Source: Nocardioidaceae bacterium (GTDB lineage Bacteria > Actinomycetota > Actinomycetes > Propionibacteriales > Nocardioidaceae). Taken from it: 64,000 bases of DNA. Both the position numbers and the translations under genes were made by a program. Under the pieces are notes generated by a model. That model made no database searches, was not told where the DNA came from, and was given only the letters and a program-made list of their open reading frames with translations. The DNA lies in assembly GCA_018672315.1 (NCBI GenBank), contig CP076053.1:434001-498000 (forward strand). The letters run 5' to 3'. This document shows, one piece after another, positions 42,312 to 51,800 of the stretch. Positions within the stretch are counted from its first letter, which is position 1, and every line of letters begins with the position of its first letter.

Positions 42312-43610
42312 GTGTCGCAGCCATCCGGGCCCTCGGAGCGCCGACCCCGAGGACTGTGGTCGACCCGCGGCGTCGTGCTGCTCGCCGGCGGCGCCTCGGC
42401 GGCCCTGGCGGCCGCGGTGCTCGGTGAGCCCGACCTGCTGCGGATGGGCATCTTCGTCGCCGCGCTGCCGTTGGCGTCCCTGGCGTGGACCCTGCTGCGA
42501 GCCGAGCGCCGCCTCGGCGACCTCGTCGTCCACCGCCACGTCGACCCGCCGCAGGTCGCCACGGGCACGCCGGTCACCGTCCGCCTCACGCTGACGCGAC
42601 ACGGCGCCCGCGGCGGCACGGTGCTGGCCGAGGACCTCCTCCCGCCGGGGGTCTCCCGCCGGACGGGCCCGCCGCGCATGCTGCTCGGCGGCTCCCGGGC
42701 CACCGCCGAGGTGACGTACACCCTGGTGCCGCTGCGACGCGGCACCATCTCGCTCGGCCCGGTCCGGGCCCGCGCACTGAGCCCCCTGGGACTGTGCGAC
42801 CGACGCGTCGCCGTGCCGGGCACGACCGACGTCGTCGTCACGCCCCGGGTCGTGCCGTTGCCGGTGGCCCGCGGCCTGCGTCAGCCCCGCTCCGTCGGAG
42901 GCCACCGGCCGCGGCGTCCGGGCAGCGCGCCCACCGAGGACGCGTCGGTGCGTCCCTACCGCCGCGGCGACGACCTGCGGCTCGTGCACTGGCGGAGCTC
43001 GGCCCGACGCGGGGAGCTGCAGGTGCGTGAGGGCGTCGACCTGCGCGTGCCGCGCAGCATCGTCGTGCTCGACGTGTCGCGGACGCCCGGCCCGGGCTTC
43101 GAGGCCGCGGTCGACCTGGCGGCCTCCGTCGGTACGCACCTGCTCTCCCTCGACCACGACCTCGACCTCGCGCTGCACGACGGCCGCGAGGTGCTCGCCA
43201 CGATGCGATGCGCCACGCCCGCGGACCTGCTCGCCCGCCTGTCCTCGATCGAGGCCGGCGACGCCTCCACCGCACTCTCCGCCTCCCCCGGGGCCGCGCT
43301 GCGACTGGGGGGCGGCGACGTCGTGGTGCTCTGCACCCGCAGCGGCGCGGACCTCCGGGGTCTCGCCTCGTCGCTGCCGGTCGTGGCGAGCCGGTGCAGT
43401 GCGCTCGCACTGGTCGCCGAGGACGTGGACCGGGTCTCGTCCCTCGCGACGGGAGCAGGTGCCGGCGCCCGAGGTGCCCGCACCGCCGACACCTCGCCGC
43501 TGGACGACCAGGGCTGGGTCGTGCGTACGCTCCGCGGCGCCGAGGACCTGCGCCCGACCTGGCTCGAGGACACCGACCGGGCAGCCGCTGTCGCGGGGGC
43601 GGCCCGGTGA
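42312..43610 (+). CDS. DUF58 domain protein
   Basis: 432 residues. Two hydrophobic helices near the N-terminus (about 20-65) anchor it, followed by a beta-rich part and the DUF58 signature: EDASVRPYRRGDDLRLVHWRSSARRGELQVRE (core RPYRRGDDLRLVHWRSSARR), then a VWA-like region (SIVVLDVSRTPG). Members are functionally paired with MoxR ATPases. GTG start at 42312, 2 bp after the MoxR stop, and it overlaps the transglutaminase gene start (GTGA). Confidence 0.92.
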   Translation: MSQPSGPSERRPRGLWSTRGVVLLAGGASAALAAAVLGEPDLLRMGIFVAALPLASLAWTLLRAERRLGDLVVHRHVDPPQVATGTPVTVRLTLTRHGARGGTVLAEDLLPPGVSRRTGPPRMLLGGSRATAEVTYTLVPLRRGTISLGPVRARALSPLGLCDRRVAVPGTTDVVVTPRVVPLPVARGLRQPRSVGGHRPRRPGSAPTEDASVRPYRRGDDLRLVHWRSSARRGELQVREGVDLRVPRSIVVLDVSRTPGPGFEAAVDLAASVGTHLLSLDHDLDLALHDGREVLATMRCATPADLLARLSSIEAGDASTALSASPGAALRLGGGDVVVLCTRSGADLRGLASSLPVVASRCSALALVAEDVDRVSSLATGAGAGARGARTADTSPLDDQGWVVRTLRGAEDLRPTWLEDTDRAAAVAGAAR

Positions 43611-46024
43611 CCGGCGAGCGCCGACTCGATCGGTCGTGGTGGCGCGACACCGTGCTGACGTGCCTGGCCGCCCTCGTCGTGCTGGCCGCGTTCTCGAGCT
43701 GGCAGCCGCTGCTGGACGCGTACGAGTCCCGGCTCCTGGTGCCCCAGCTGCTGCTGGCTGCCGTGGTGATCGTGCCCGCGGTCCTGCTGCGGGCCCTCAG
43801 GGTGCCGCTCGCCCTGGTGCTGCTGGCCCAGCTGGTCGCGGTGACGGTCACCCTGTCCGCCCGGTGGGCGCCCGGCACCGCGGTGCTCGGGCTGGTGCCG
43901 ACGCCCGAGACGCTGAGCACGGCGTACGCGCTGCTGGACCGGGCGGCCGGCGAGTCCCAGCTGTACGCCTCGCCGGTGTCGGTGGACGCCATGAGCTTCC
44001 CCGCGCTCCCGCTCGCGCTGGGCGTCGTCGCCCTGCTGCTGGCAGACCTCCTCGCCGTCGGTCTCCGGCGGCCCGCACTCGTCGCCCTCCCCGGTCTGGT
44101 CGTGCTCACGGTGCCGGTCGCCGTCCTCGACGGGCCGCTGCCGCTGGCTCCCACCGTCCTCACGGCGCTCGCGTACGCGGCCCTCCTCGCCGCCCAGCAC
44201 GTCGGCGAGGTCGCCGACTGGGCCTCGGGGCCGGCCGTGCGCCGCGGCGTGGCCGCCGGCGGCGGCACCGCGGTGCTCGTCTCGGCCGTCGCGATCGCGG
44301 TGGCCGTCGTCGCGACGCCCGTCGTGCCGGCCCGCGAGGAAGGGTTCTCGGCGCCGCGCTCGAGCGGCGGGCCCCGGGTCGACCTCGGGAACCCGATCGT
44401 CGACCTGCGTCGCGACCTGCTCGAGAGCTCCTCGGAGGAGGTGCTGACGATCACCGTCGACAGCACCGACCCGCGCGACCAGCCGAGCTACGTCCGCACC
44501 ACCGTGCTCGACGTGTACGACGGCGACACCTGGATGCCGGGCGAGCGCGAGCTGCCGACCGAGAACCGGGTGGATGGGCCCTTCCCCGAGCCCCAGGGCC
44601 TGTACGACTCGGTGCCCACGGACCCGCAGGACTGGGAGCTGAGAGCCGGCGACCTCTACTCGCCGTGGCTGCCGCTCCCGTTCCCCGCGCTCCGCGCCAC
44701 CGCCGGCGACCCGGGCTTCGTCTACGACGAGTCGACGCTCGACGCCGTGACACCTCGGGAGGGCGGCACGGTCGCCGGCACCAGCTGGTCCGCGACGGCC
44801 CTGCGTCCCGGGTGGTCCGCGGCCCGGATGCGCGAGGCCGGCCTGCCGTCGGTGCCCCTGACCGAGCGGTGGACCGCGCTGCCGGACGATGTCGCCCCCT
44901 TCGTCGCCGAGAAGGCGCAGGAGGTGGTGGGAGACCTCCCCGCCGACGCCTCGGACTACGACAAGGCAGCGGTCCTGCAGCGATGGTTCCGCGAGGACGG
45001 TGGTTTCGAGTACGACCTCAGCGCCGCGCAGGGTGCCGGCGAGGACGGGCTGGTCGACTTCCTCGACGCCAGTCGGCCCGGCTCCCGCATCGGGTACTGC
45101 GAGCAGTTCTCCGCCGCCATGGCGGTCATGGCGCGCACCCTGGGGATCCCCGCCCGGGTCTCCGTGGGCTTCCTCCGCGGCACCCAGAGCGCGACGTACG
45201 ACGGCCGCGGCCGGGTGTGGAGCTTCAGCGGACAGGACCTGCACGCGTGGCCCGAGCTCTACTTCCCGGGGTCGGGCTGGGTGCGCTTCGAGCCGACCCC
45301 GGCCGAGCAGACCGCTGCGGCCCCGCCGTGGACGCGCGGCATCGGACGGGCCGCACCGGACCCCGCGCCGTCCGCCACCGCCGAGCCGACCCCCTCGGCC
45401 GCCCCCTCGCCGACGCCGGCGGAGCCCTCGCCGACTCGTGCACTGCCCGAGCAGGACCCTGCCGCGCAGCCGGAGCCGGCCCTGCTGACCCGGCTCGGGG
45501 ACTGGGCCCAGCGCAACACCGCCGCTCTCGTGGTCGCGGGACTCGTGGTGCTGCTCCTGCTCGCGTCCGCGACGCCGGCGCTGCTGCGTCGCAGACGGCG
45601 TACGGCGCGACGTGCCGCGGCCGCCGCGGGTGACGTCGAGGCGGCGTGGGCCGAGCTGGTGGACCACGCCGTCGACCTGGGCGTCACCGTGCAGCCCACG
45701 GCCACGGTGCGCCACAACGCCGCACAGCTGCGACGCGGGCTCGGGCTGCCGCCGTACGCCGGTGGCGGGGGCGGCACAGGCGGCACAGGCGGCACAGGCG
45801 GCACGGCGGTGATCACCGAGGCTGCGTCACCGGCGACCGTCGCGGGTGCCGTCGACCACCTCGCGCGTCAGGTCGAGCGGGCGCGCTACGCGCCCGGCGC
45901 GCGCACCGCCGACGGTGCGGGCCTGCTGGCTGCGCTCGACACCGCCGCGCAGGAGCTCACCGACCGGGCGACTCCTGGCCAGCAGCGTCGGGCGCAGTGG
46001 TGGCCGGCGTCGTTGAGGAGCTGA
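43607..46024 (+). CDS. TgpA-like membrane transglutaminase
   Basis: 805 residues: six or so N-terminal membrane helices (about 20-235), a large extracytoplasmic transglutaminase-like domain, a Pro/Ser-rich stretch, a further membrane helix (TAALVVAGLVVLLLLASATPALL), and a cytoplasmic C-terminal DUF4129-like region. The catalytic Cys is in GYCEQFSAAMAVMARTLGIPAR and His in DLHAWPELYF; the third position is Glu in WVRFEPTP where Asp is found in many transglutaminases. A GGT repeat encoded by 9-bp units lies near 45771-45806. Last gene of the MoxR/DUF58/TGase operon. Probable role is in the cell envelope; the substrate is unknown. Confidence 0.9.
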   Translation: MTGERRLDRSWWRDTVLTCLAALVVLAAFSSWQPLLDAYESRLLVPQLLLAAVVIVPAVLLRALRVPLALVLLAQLVAVTVTLSARWAPGTAVLGLVPTPETLSTAYALLDRAAGESQLYASPVSVDAMSFPALPLALGVVALLLADLLAVGLRRPALVALPGLVVLTVPVAVLDGPLPLAPTVLTALAYAALLAAQHVGEVADWASGPAVRRGVAAGGGTAVLVSAVAIAVAVVATPVVPAREEGFSAPRSSGGPRVDLGNPIVDLRRDLLESSSEEVLTITVDSTDPRDQPSYVRTTVLDVYDGDTWMPGERELPTENRVDGPFPEPQGLYDSVPTDPQDWELRAGDLYSPWLPLPFPALRATAGDPGFVYDESTLDAVTPREGGTVAGTSWSATALRPGWSAARMREAGLPSVPLTERWTALPDDVAPFVAEKAQEVVGDLPADASDYDKAAVLQRWFREDGGFEYDLSAAQGAGEDGLVDFLDASRPGSRIGYCEQFSAAMAVMARTLGIPARVSVGFLRGTQSATYDGRGRVWSFSGQDLHAWPELYFPGSGWVRFEPTPAEQTAAAPPWTRGIGRAAPDPAPSATAEPTPSAAPSPTPAEPSPTRALPEQDPAAQPEPALLTRLGDWAQRNTAALVVAGLVVLLLLASATPALLRRRRRTARRAAAAAGDVEAAWAELVDHAVDLGVTVQPTATVRHNAAQLRRGLGLPPYAGGGGGTGGTGGTGGTAVITEAASPATVAGAVDHLARQVERARYAPGARTADGAGLLAALDTAAQELTDRATPGQQRRAQWWPASLRS
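45771..45806. repeat. 9-bp in-frame repeat in the transglutaminase gene
   Basis: GGCGGCACA is repeated about four times in frame, encoding Gly-Gly-Thr units in the cytoplasmic C-terminal region. Confidence 0.85.
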
Positions 46025-46063
46025 CCCGCACGTCCGGCTGGGCCGGGGTGCGCGAGCGTGCGG

Positions 46064-46588
46064 TCAGAAGTCGCCGTTGTCGCGACGACGCTGCCAGCGC
46101 TGCTCCATGCGCTCGAAGAAGCTGCCCCCCGACGAACCCGCACCACGGGAACGAGGACGCTTCGGCGCCTTGCCACCGGACTTGCCGGACTTGCCGGACC
46201 GGGCGCTCTTGCCGCCCTGGATGAGGTTCAACCCGAATGCCTCCTCGGCGCCCGGGGAGCCCTGCTCGTCGTCCTGGGCCGGGGTCTCGTACTGGCTGCG
46301 CCACGCCGTGAGCCCGACGTACGTCGCGCCCACCATGATCGCGAAGCCCACGACGCCCACGGCGATGCCGACCGGGTTGGTGCCCGAGTCGGGCGAGGTC
46401 GACATGACCGCGCCGAGCAGCAGGATGCCCATGCCGACGACGAGGACCGCTCCCGAGGCGTACGCACGACGGCGCGCCGCCCGTTGCACCGAGGTGCCAC
46501 GGATGGTGGAGACGAACTTGGGGTCCTCAGCGGCGAGCGCGCGCTCCATCTGGTCGAGCAGTCGCAGCTCTTCCTCCGACAGTGGCAA
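46064..46588 (-). CDS. DUF3040 domain protein
   Basis: 174 residues with the DUF3040 N-terminus (PLSEEELRLLDQMERALAAEDPKFVS), two membrane helices (about 43-62 and 72-92), and a Lys/Ser/Gly-rich basic tail. The family is restricted to actinobacteria and often lies near mraZ or dinB; the function is unknown. Convergent with the transglutaminase gene (39 bp apart). Confidence 0.9.
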   Translation of the reverse strand: MPLSEEELRLLDQMERALAAEDPKFVSTIRGTSVQRAARRRAYASGAVLVVGMGILLLGAVMSTSPDSGTNPVGIAVGVVGFAIMVGATYVGLTAWRSQYETPAQDDEQGSPGAEEAFGLNLIQGGKSARSGKSGKSGGKAPKRPRSRGAGSSGGSFFERMEQRWQRRRDNGDF

Positions 46589-46717
46589 CGGCTCCTCCTC
46601 CCACTCGTGTCGCCCGTCCCGGGCGTGGTGCTGCCGATTCTAGGCGGGCCCCGGGTAGCGCGGTAGCGCCGATCACAATTCTTCCCCGACCTTCAGTCTC
46701 CACGCGCAACCGGTGCC

Positions 46718-47959
46718 TCACGCCACGGGACGCGACAGCCCGTGCCGGCGGGGGTCGCCCGCCAGGAGACTCGCCGGGGTGAGTGCGGTGCGACCGAACC
46801 GTCGCACCACCCGGTCCGCCGCCTGGTCGGCCTCGGCCCAGCCCTGCTCCCGCTCCCCCAGCAGCAGCTGTCGGTCGGCGCCCTCCCGCGGACGCAGCCT
46901 CTCGACCCGCACCCCCACCAGTCGCACCCGGGCCCGCTGCAGACCCAGCGCGCGGAAGAGCCTGCTCGCCTCGTGGTGGATCTCGCGGGTGACGTCGGTG
47001 GGCTCGGCCAGAGTGCGTGACCGCGTGATGGTGGTGAAGTCGGCGAATCGGACCGTGAGGGTGACGGTGCGCCCCACCACCCCGGCCGTACGCATCCTCG
47101 ACCCGACCCTGCCCGAGAGCCGCAGCAGCTCCCGCAGCACCACCTCGGCGTCGTCGGTGTCGCGGCCGAAGGTCTCGTTGGCTCCCATGCTGCGGTCGGG
47201 GGCGTGGTCGACACGGCGCGGCTCGACCCGGCGGTCGCACCGCCCCCAGGCCAGCCGGTGGAGCTGGCCGCCCTGGGCCGGCCCCAGGGCACGGCGCAGC
47301 GTCTCCACCGGCGTGTGGGCCACGGCGCCGACCGTGGTCAGCCCGAGCCGACGCAGCGCCTGGCCCGTCTTCTCCCCCACCCCCCACAGCTGCTCGACCT
47401 CCAGGGGGTGGAGGAACGCGGTGACCCGCTCCGGCGGCACGACGACCACCCCGTCGGGCTTGGCGAGGTTGCTGGCCATCTTCGCCACCGTCATCGACGA
47501 GGCCACCCCGACCGAGCAGGTGATGCCGTGCTCGTCGTGCACGCGGGCACGGATCTCCTCGGCGATCTCACGCGGGCCGCGCGACCTCAGGCACCCGGTG
47601 ACGTCGAGGGCCGCCTCGTCCAGCGACATCGCCTGCACCGCCGGGGTGTAGCGCTCGAACAGCTGCATCACCGACGCCGAGACCGCCTCCACCGCAGCGA
47701 AGTCCGGCGGCAGCACCACCAGCCCCGGGCAGAGCCGCCGCGCCCGGGTCATCGGCATCGCCGAGGAGATCCCGCGCTCCCGGGCCAGGTAGTTCGCCGA
47801 GAGCACCACCCCGCGCTGTCCTCCGCCCACGACGACGGGCGTGTCCACCAGGTCGGGGCGGTCCCGCAGGGCCACCGAGGCGTAGAAGGCGTCCATGTCG
47901 ACGTGCAGCAGCACCCGGCGTGCGGTGTCCACAGCACCTGGCCGGGTCGGACCGGTCAC
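46718..47959 (-). CDS. dinB: Y-family DNA polymerase IV (DinB)
   Basis: Translesion polymerase. 413 residues with catalytic motifs LLHVDMDAFYASVALRDRP (N-terminal) and MSLDEAALDVTG, so the active-site acids are present, which separates it from the inactive ImuB branch. Helix-hairpin-helix (LWGVGEKTGQALRRLGLTTVGA) and little-finger parts follow; the C-terminal end lacks a clear QLxLF clamp motif. GTG start at 47957-47959, 27 bp after the methyltransferase gene, probably as the last gene of the SOS-controlled cluster. Confidence 0.93.
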   Translation of the reverse strand: MTGPTRPGAVDTARRVLLHVDMDAFYASVALRDRPDLVDTPVVVGGGQRGVVLSANYLARERGISSAMPMTRARRLCPGLVVLPPDFAAVEAVSASVMQLFERYTPAVQAMSLDEAALDVTGCLRSRGPREIAEEIRARVHDEHGITCSVGVASSMTVAKMASNLAKPDGVVVVPPERVTAFLHPLEVEQLWGVGEKTGQALRRLGLTTVGAVAHTPVETLRRALGPAQGGQLHRLAWGRCDRRVEPRRVDHAPDRSMGANETFGRDTDDAEVVLRELLRLSGRVGSRMRTAGVVGRTVTLTVRFADFTTITRSRTLAEPTDVTREIHHEASRLFRALGLQRARVRLVGVRVERLRPREGADRQLLLGEREQGWAEADQAADRVVRRFGRTALTPASLLAGDPRRHGLSRPVA

Positions 47960-47986
47960 CGGACCGCTCCCGCGGGCCCGGCGTGC

Positions 47987-48799
47987 TCAGACGGGTCGGG
48001 CGAGCAGGTGCAGCTGGGTCGCGACAGCGTGGAACTCCGGGCGGTGCGCCACGGCCCGTTCCAGCGCCAGCAGCGACTCGGTCGCTCCGGCCTCGGCGTC
48101 CAGCAGGGCCCCTGGGACCAGGTCGGCGAAGACCCGGACGCCGTGCACCTCATGCACGGCGAAACCGTGGTCGGTGAGCAGCGTGGTGATCTCCTCCGCG
48201 GTGAACCGGCGCTGCGGCGTACGCCCGCCCTCGGCGAGCTCTCGCACCGGACCCACCTCGTCGAGCAGGGACAGCGCCTGCTGCAGGTGACCCGCCATCG
48301 CCCGCGCCAGCACGGCGGCGTGGCGCTGCGCGACGAGGAGGCTGAGCAGCCCGTCGTCGCCGGCGGTGGCGCGCAGGGTGTCCAGGGCGGCAGCAGGGTC
48401 GCGGACGATCTCGAGGACGCCGTGGCACAGCACCACCTCGGCGGGACCGGCGTCGCCCGCGGCGACCAGGTCGGGGGTGTCGACGAGGTCGCCCTGCCGA
48501 CCGGTGACCCGGTCGTCGACGCCGGCCTCACGGGCCCGACGACCCAACGCGGCCAGGGCGTCCGGGCTGGGGTCGACGACGGTGACCCGGTGCCCCTGCT
48601 CGGCGAGCCGCACCGCCAGCTGTCCGGTGCCGCCGCCGACGTCGACGACGTGGCACGGCCCGGCTCCGCGAGCGGCCACCGCGGCGAGCAGGGAGTCCCA
48701 CAGCACCGCGGTGCGTGCGGCGTAGCGGCGCCCTGACGGGGTGAGTCCTGCGTGCCCCGGGCGCTCTGGGTGCTCTGGGCCGTCAGCCATGGGCGCCAC
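47987..48799 (-). CDS. SAM-dependent methyltransferase
   Basis: 270 residues of a class I methyltransferase: motif I HVVDVGGGTGQLAVRLAEQG, acidic residue in VTVVDPSPDAL, and motif IV region VVLCHGVLEIV. Resembles CmoA/UbiE-like small-molecule or tRNA methyltransferases, but no substrate signature is visible. Start could be either of two Met codons three residues apart. It lies between dnaE2 (55 bp) and dinB (27 bp) on the same strand, an arrangement I associate with related actinobacteria, so a link to damage tolerance is possible but unproven. Confidence 0.85.
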   Translation of the reverse strand: MAPMADGPEHPERPGHAGLTPSGRRYAARTAVLWDSLLAAVAARGAGPCHVVDVGGGTGQLAVRLAEQGHRVTVVDPSPDALAALGRRAREAGVDDRVTGRQGDLVDTPDLVAAGDAGPAEVVLCHGVLEIVRDPAAALDTLRATAGDDGLLSLLVAQRHAAVLARAMAGHLQQALSLLDEVGPVRELAEGGRTPQRRFTAEEITTLLTDHGFAVHEVHGVRVFADLVPGALLDAEAGATESLLALERAVAHRPEFHAVATQLHLLARPV

Positions 48800-48854
48800 C
48801 CTAGGTCACCCCCGGACCCCCGTACGGCGCCCCGGGGGCGCGTCGCCCGGTCCC

Positions 48855-51800
48855 TCATGCGCCCGCGCTCCCGCCCGAGGAGTGCCACAGCTTGCGGGGG
48901 GCTGACCTGGTGGACTCACCGGCCGGCTTGATGTCGGCGTACGGGGAGACCTTGAAACCGTTGGAGTGCACCAGCACCCGACGCCGACCCATCCCGCCGG
49001 CGGCGGGCCGCTGCTCGGGTGAGCCGCCGGCGCCGGGCGGGAGACCGTTGCGGTCGTGGCGACCCATCGCCGACGGCGAGGCCATCACCGGGCGGGGACT
49101 GCGGCTGCTGGCGGCCCCTGCGACCGCCTCGGGGTCGATCTCTCCGGGGCCTGCCGCGAAGCCGAGGGGCCGCTCGGCCATCACCGCGAGCACGGCGTCC
49201 ATGCCCTCGGACTCCCAGAGCCGGTGCAGGGCGGGCAGCTCCCAGCAGCCGGTGGCGCGCAGGCTCACCCCCCGCTTGCCGGTGCGCCGGAGCTCACCGC
49301 GCACCACCATCAGCCAGGAGTGGAAGACCGTGGCGGCGTACGGTCCCTGCGCGTCCTCGAAGAAGGTCGCGTCCACCGGACCGGTGCCGTCGTCGAGGGT
49401 CAGGAAGATGACGCGGCGACCCGACCGGATCGGCGGGGTCTGGGTGGCGACCTTGACCCCGGCGACCAGCAGCTCCGCCTTGCTGCGGCGCTGCAGCAGC
49501 TGCTGGGAGCCGGTCGTGCCGAGCGCGGCCAGGAAGTCGGCGTAGGAGGTCAGCAGGTGCTCGCTGGCGTCCAGTCCGAGGATCTCGAGCTCGGCGCCGA
49601 CCCGGTCCGCCGCGTCCATCTCGGGCAGGCCGTGACCCAGACCGACCGACCCCGCCTGCCCGGCGCCCTCGACGGAGGACGCGTCGGCGTCGGGGTCCCG
49701 GTCCACCGGGTCGTCGCCCAGCCCGAGCGCGAGCTGCACCGAGTCCACGGGCACCACCGGCCGGGTCGCACGGGACTGTGCGGCGGCGCGCTCCCTGATC
49801 CCGGCCTCGGTGCTGCACCGCTCGGCGGCCTCGCCCGCCCGCTGCGCTGCGACGGAGGCAGGCGTCGGCGCGCTGCGGGCACGCATCCCGGCCAGCCCGC
49901 GCGCCCTGCCCCGGGAGGCACGGGCGTCGACACGGGACCGACGGTCCAGCTCGGCGACCTGCAGCAGCAGGTCACGTCGGGTCACCGCGGCGCGACGGCC
50001 GACACCGGCCGCGGAGCCGATCGCGTACACGCCGTCGAACCCGCCGGCGAGCACGATCCGCTCGACCACCGGCCGGGAGACCTGCGTCCGCTGCCAGAAG
50101 TCGGTGAGCGAGTCGTAGGGCCGGGCCGCGACGATGCGGGCGACCTCGGCCTCGGAGATGCCCTTGACCTCCGACATCGCGATCCGGATGCCCCAGGCGC
50201 GGCCGTCGGGCAGTCCTTCCCCGGGATGGGTCGCCGGGTCGAGCTCGGCGACCTCCGCACCGGTGCGCAGCCGCTCGACGCGGTAGTGCTGCTCACTGGC
50301 GTCGACGTCGAGACCGAGCACGGTGACGCCGAGCTGGCGGGCGTCGTCGAGGATCAGCCGCTTGGGGTACATGCCCGGGTCGTGGGTCAGCACCCCGGCG
50401 AGGAAGTGCGCCGGCCAGTGCGCCTTGAGCCACGCCGACTGGTAGGTCGGCAGCGCGAACGCGGCGGCGTGAGCCTTGCAGAACCCGAAGGAGGCGAAGG
50501 ACCGCAGCACCGACCAGACGCGCTCCACCACGGGCAGGGGGTAGCCGCGCTCCAGCGCCAGGGGGATGAACCAACGCTCGGCCTCGGCCATGCCCTCGGC
50601 GTCGCCCAGGGAGCGGCGCACCTCGTCGGCCTCGGCGTTGGTGATGCCGGTCAGGGTCGCGATCATCTCGATGACCTGCTCGTGGAAGACCACGACGCCC
50701 TGGGTGCCCTCGAGGATCGGACGGAGGTCCTCGTGCAGGTAGGACGGCAGCCGCCACCCCTGCTTGGCCTCGAGGTAGGGCGTGATCATGTCCGACTTCA
50801 CCGGGCCGGGACGGAACAGCGAGATGTCGGCGACGATGTCGGCGAAGGAGTCGATGCCGGACTTGCCGACCAGCTCGCGCTGGCCCGGCGACTCGATCTG
50901 GAAGCAGCCCAGGGTGCGGGCCGCGGAGATCATCGAGAACGTCGCGGGGTCGTCGAAGGGCACCTGGGACTCGTCGTCGAGGTCGATGCGCTCGCCCTCG
51001 ACGCGGGAGACCTCCTCGACGGCGTGCGCCATCGCCGACTGCATGCGGATGCCGAGCACGTCGAGCTTGAGCAGGCCGAGGTCCTCCACGTCGTCCTTGT
51101 CGAACTGGCTCATCGGGAACCCCGCGTAGCTCGCCTCGACCGGGGTGCGGGACAACAGGGTGGCGTCGGAGAGCAGCACCCCGCAGGGGTGCACCGCGAC
51201 GTGGCGGGGCAGCCCGTCGAGCCGCTCGACGAGGTCGAAGAAGAGGTCGAGGCGACGCTCGGCCAGACCGGAGGCACGCAGCTCGGGCAGCTCCCCCAGC
51301 GCGGTGCGGGCGTCGCGGGCACGGACGTGCGGGAACGCCTTGGCGATCGCGTCGACCTCGCCGGGCGGCATGCCCAGCGCGGCGCCGACGTCGCGGACGG
51401 CGTGACGGACGCGGTAGGTGTCCATCATCGACACGCACACGCACCGCTCCCCGCCGTAGCGGGCGAGGATCTTCTCGTACACCTCGGTGCGCCGGGCGGA
51501 CTCCACGTCGACGTCGATGTCGGGCAGCGCCTGGCGCAGCGGGGAGAGGAAGCGCTCCATCAACAGCCCGTGGCGCAGCGGGTCCACACCGGAGATGCCG
51601 AGCAGGTAGGTGACCAGGCTCCCGGCACCCGACCCGCGCGCGGCGCACCGCACCCCCATGTCGCGGATCAGGTCGGTGACGTCGCCGACGGTGAGGAAGT
51701 AGGAGGCGTACCCCAGCGTGCGGATCGTCTCCAGCTCGTCGTCGAGCCGCTTCCAGATGCGCTGCCGGGGCACCGAGCCGTACCGGTCGCCGACCGCGGC

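Noticed and set aside
46718-47959. ImuB (catalytically inactive Y-family protein)
   Set aside because: Both acidic motifs (DMDAFYAS and SLDEA) are intact, so this is a DinB-type polymerase.
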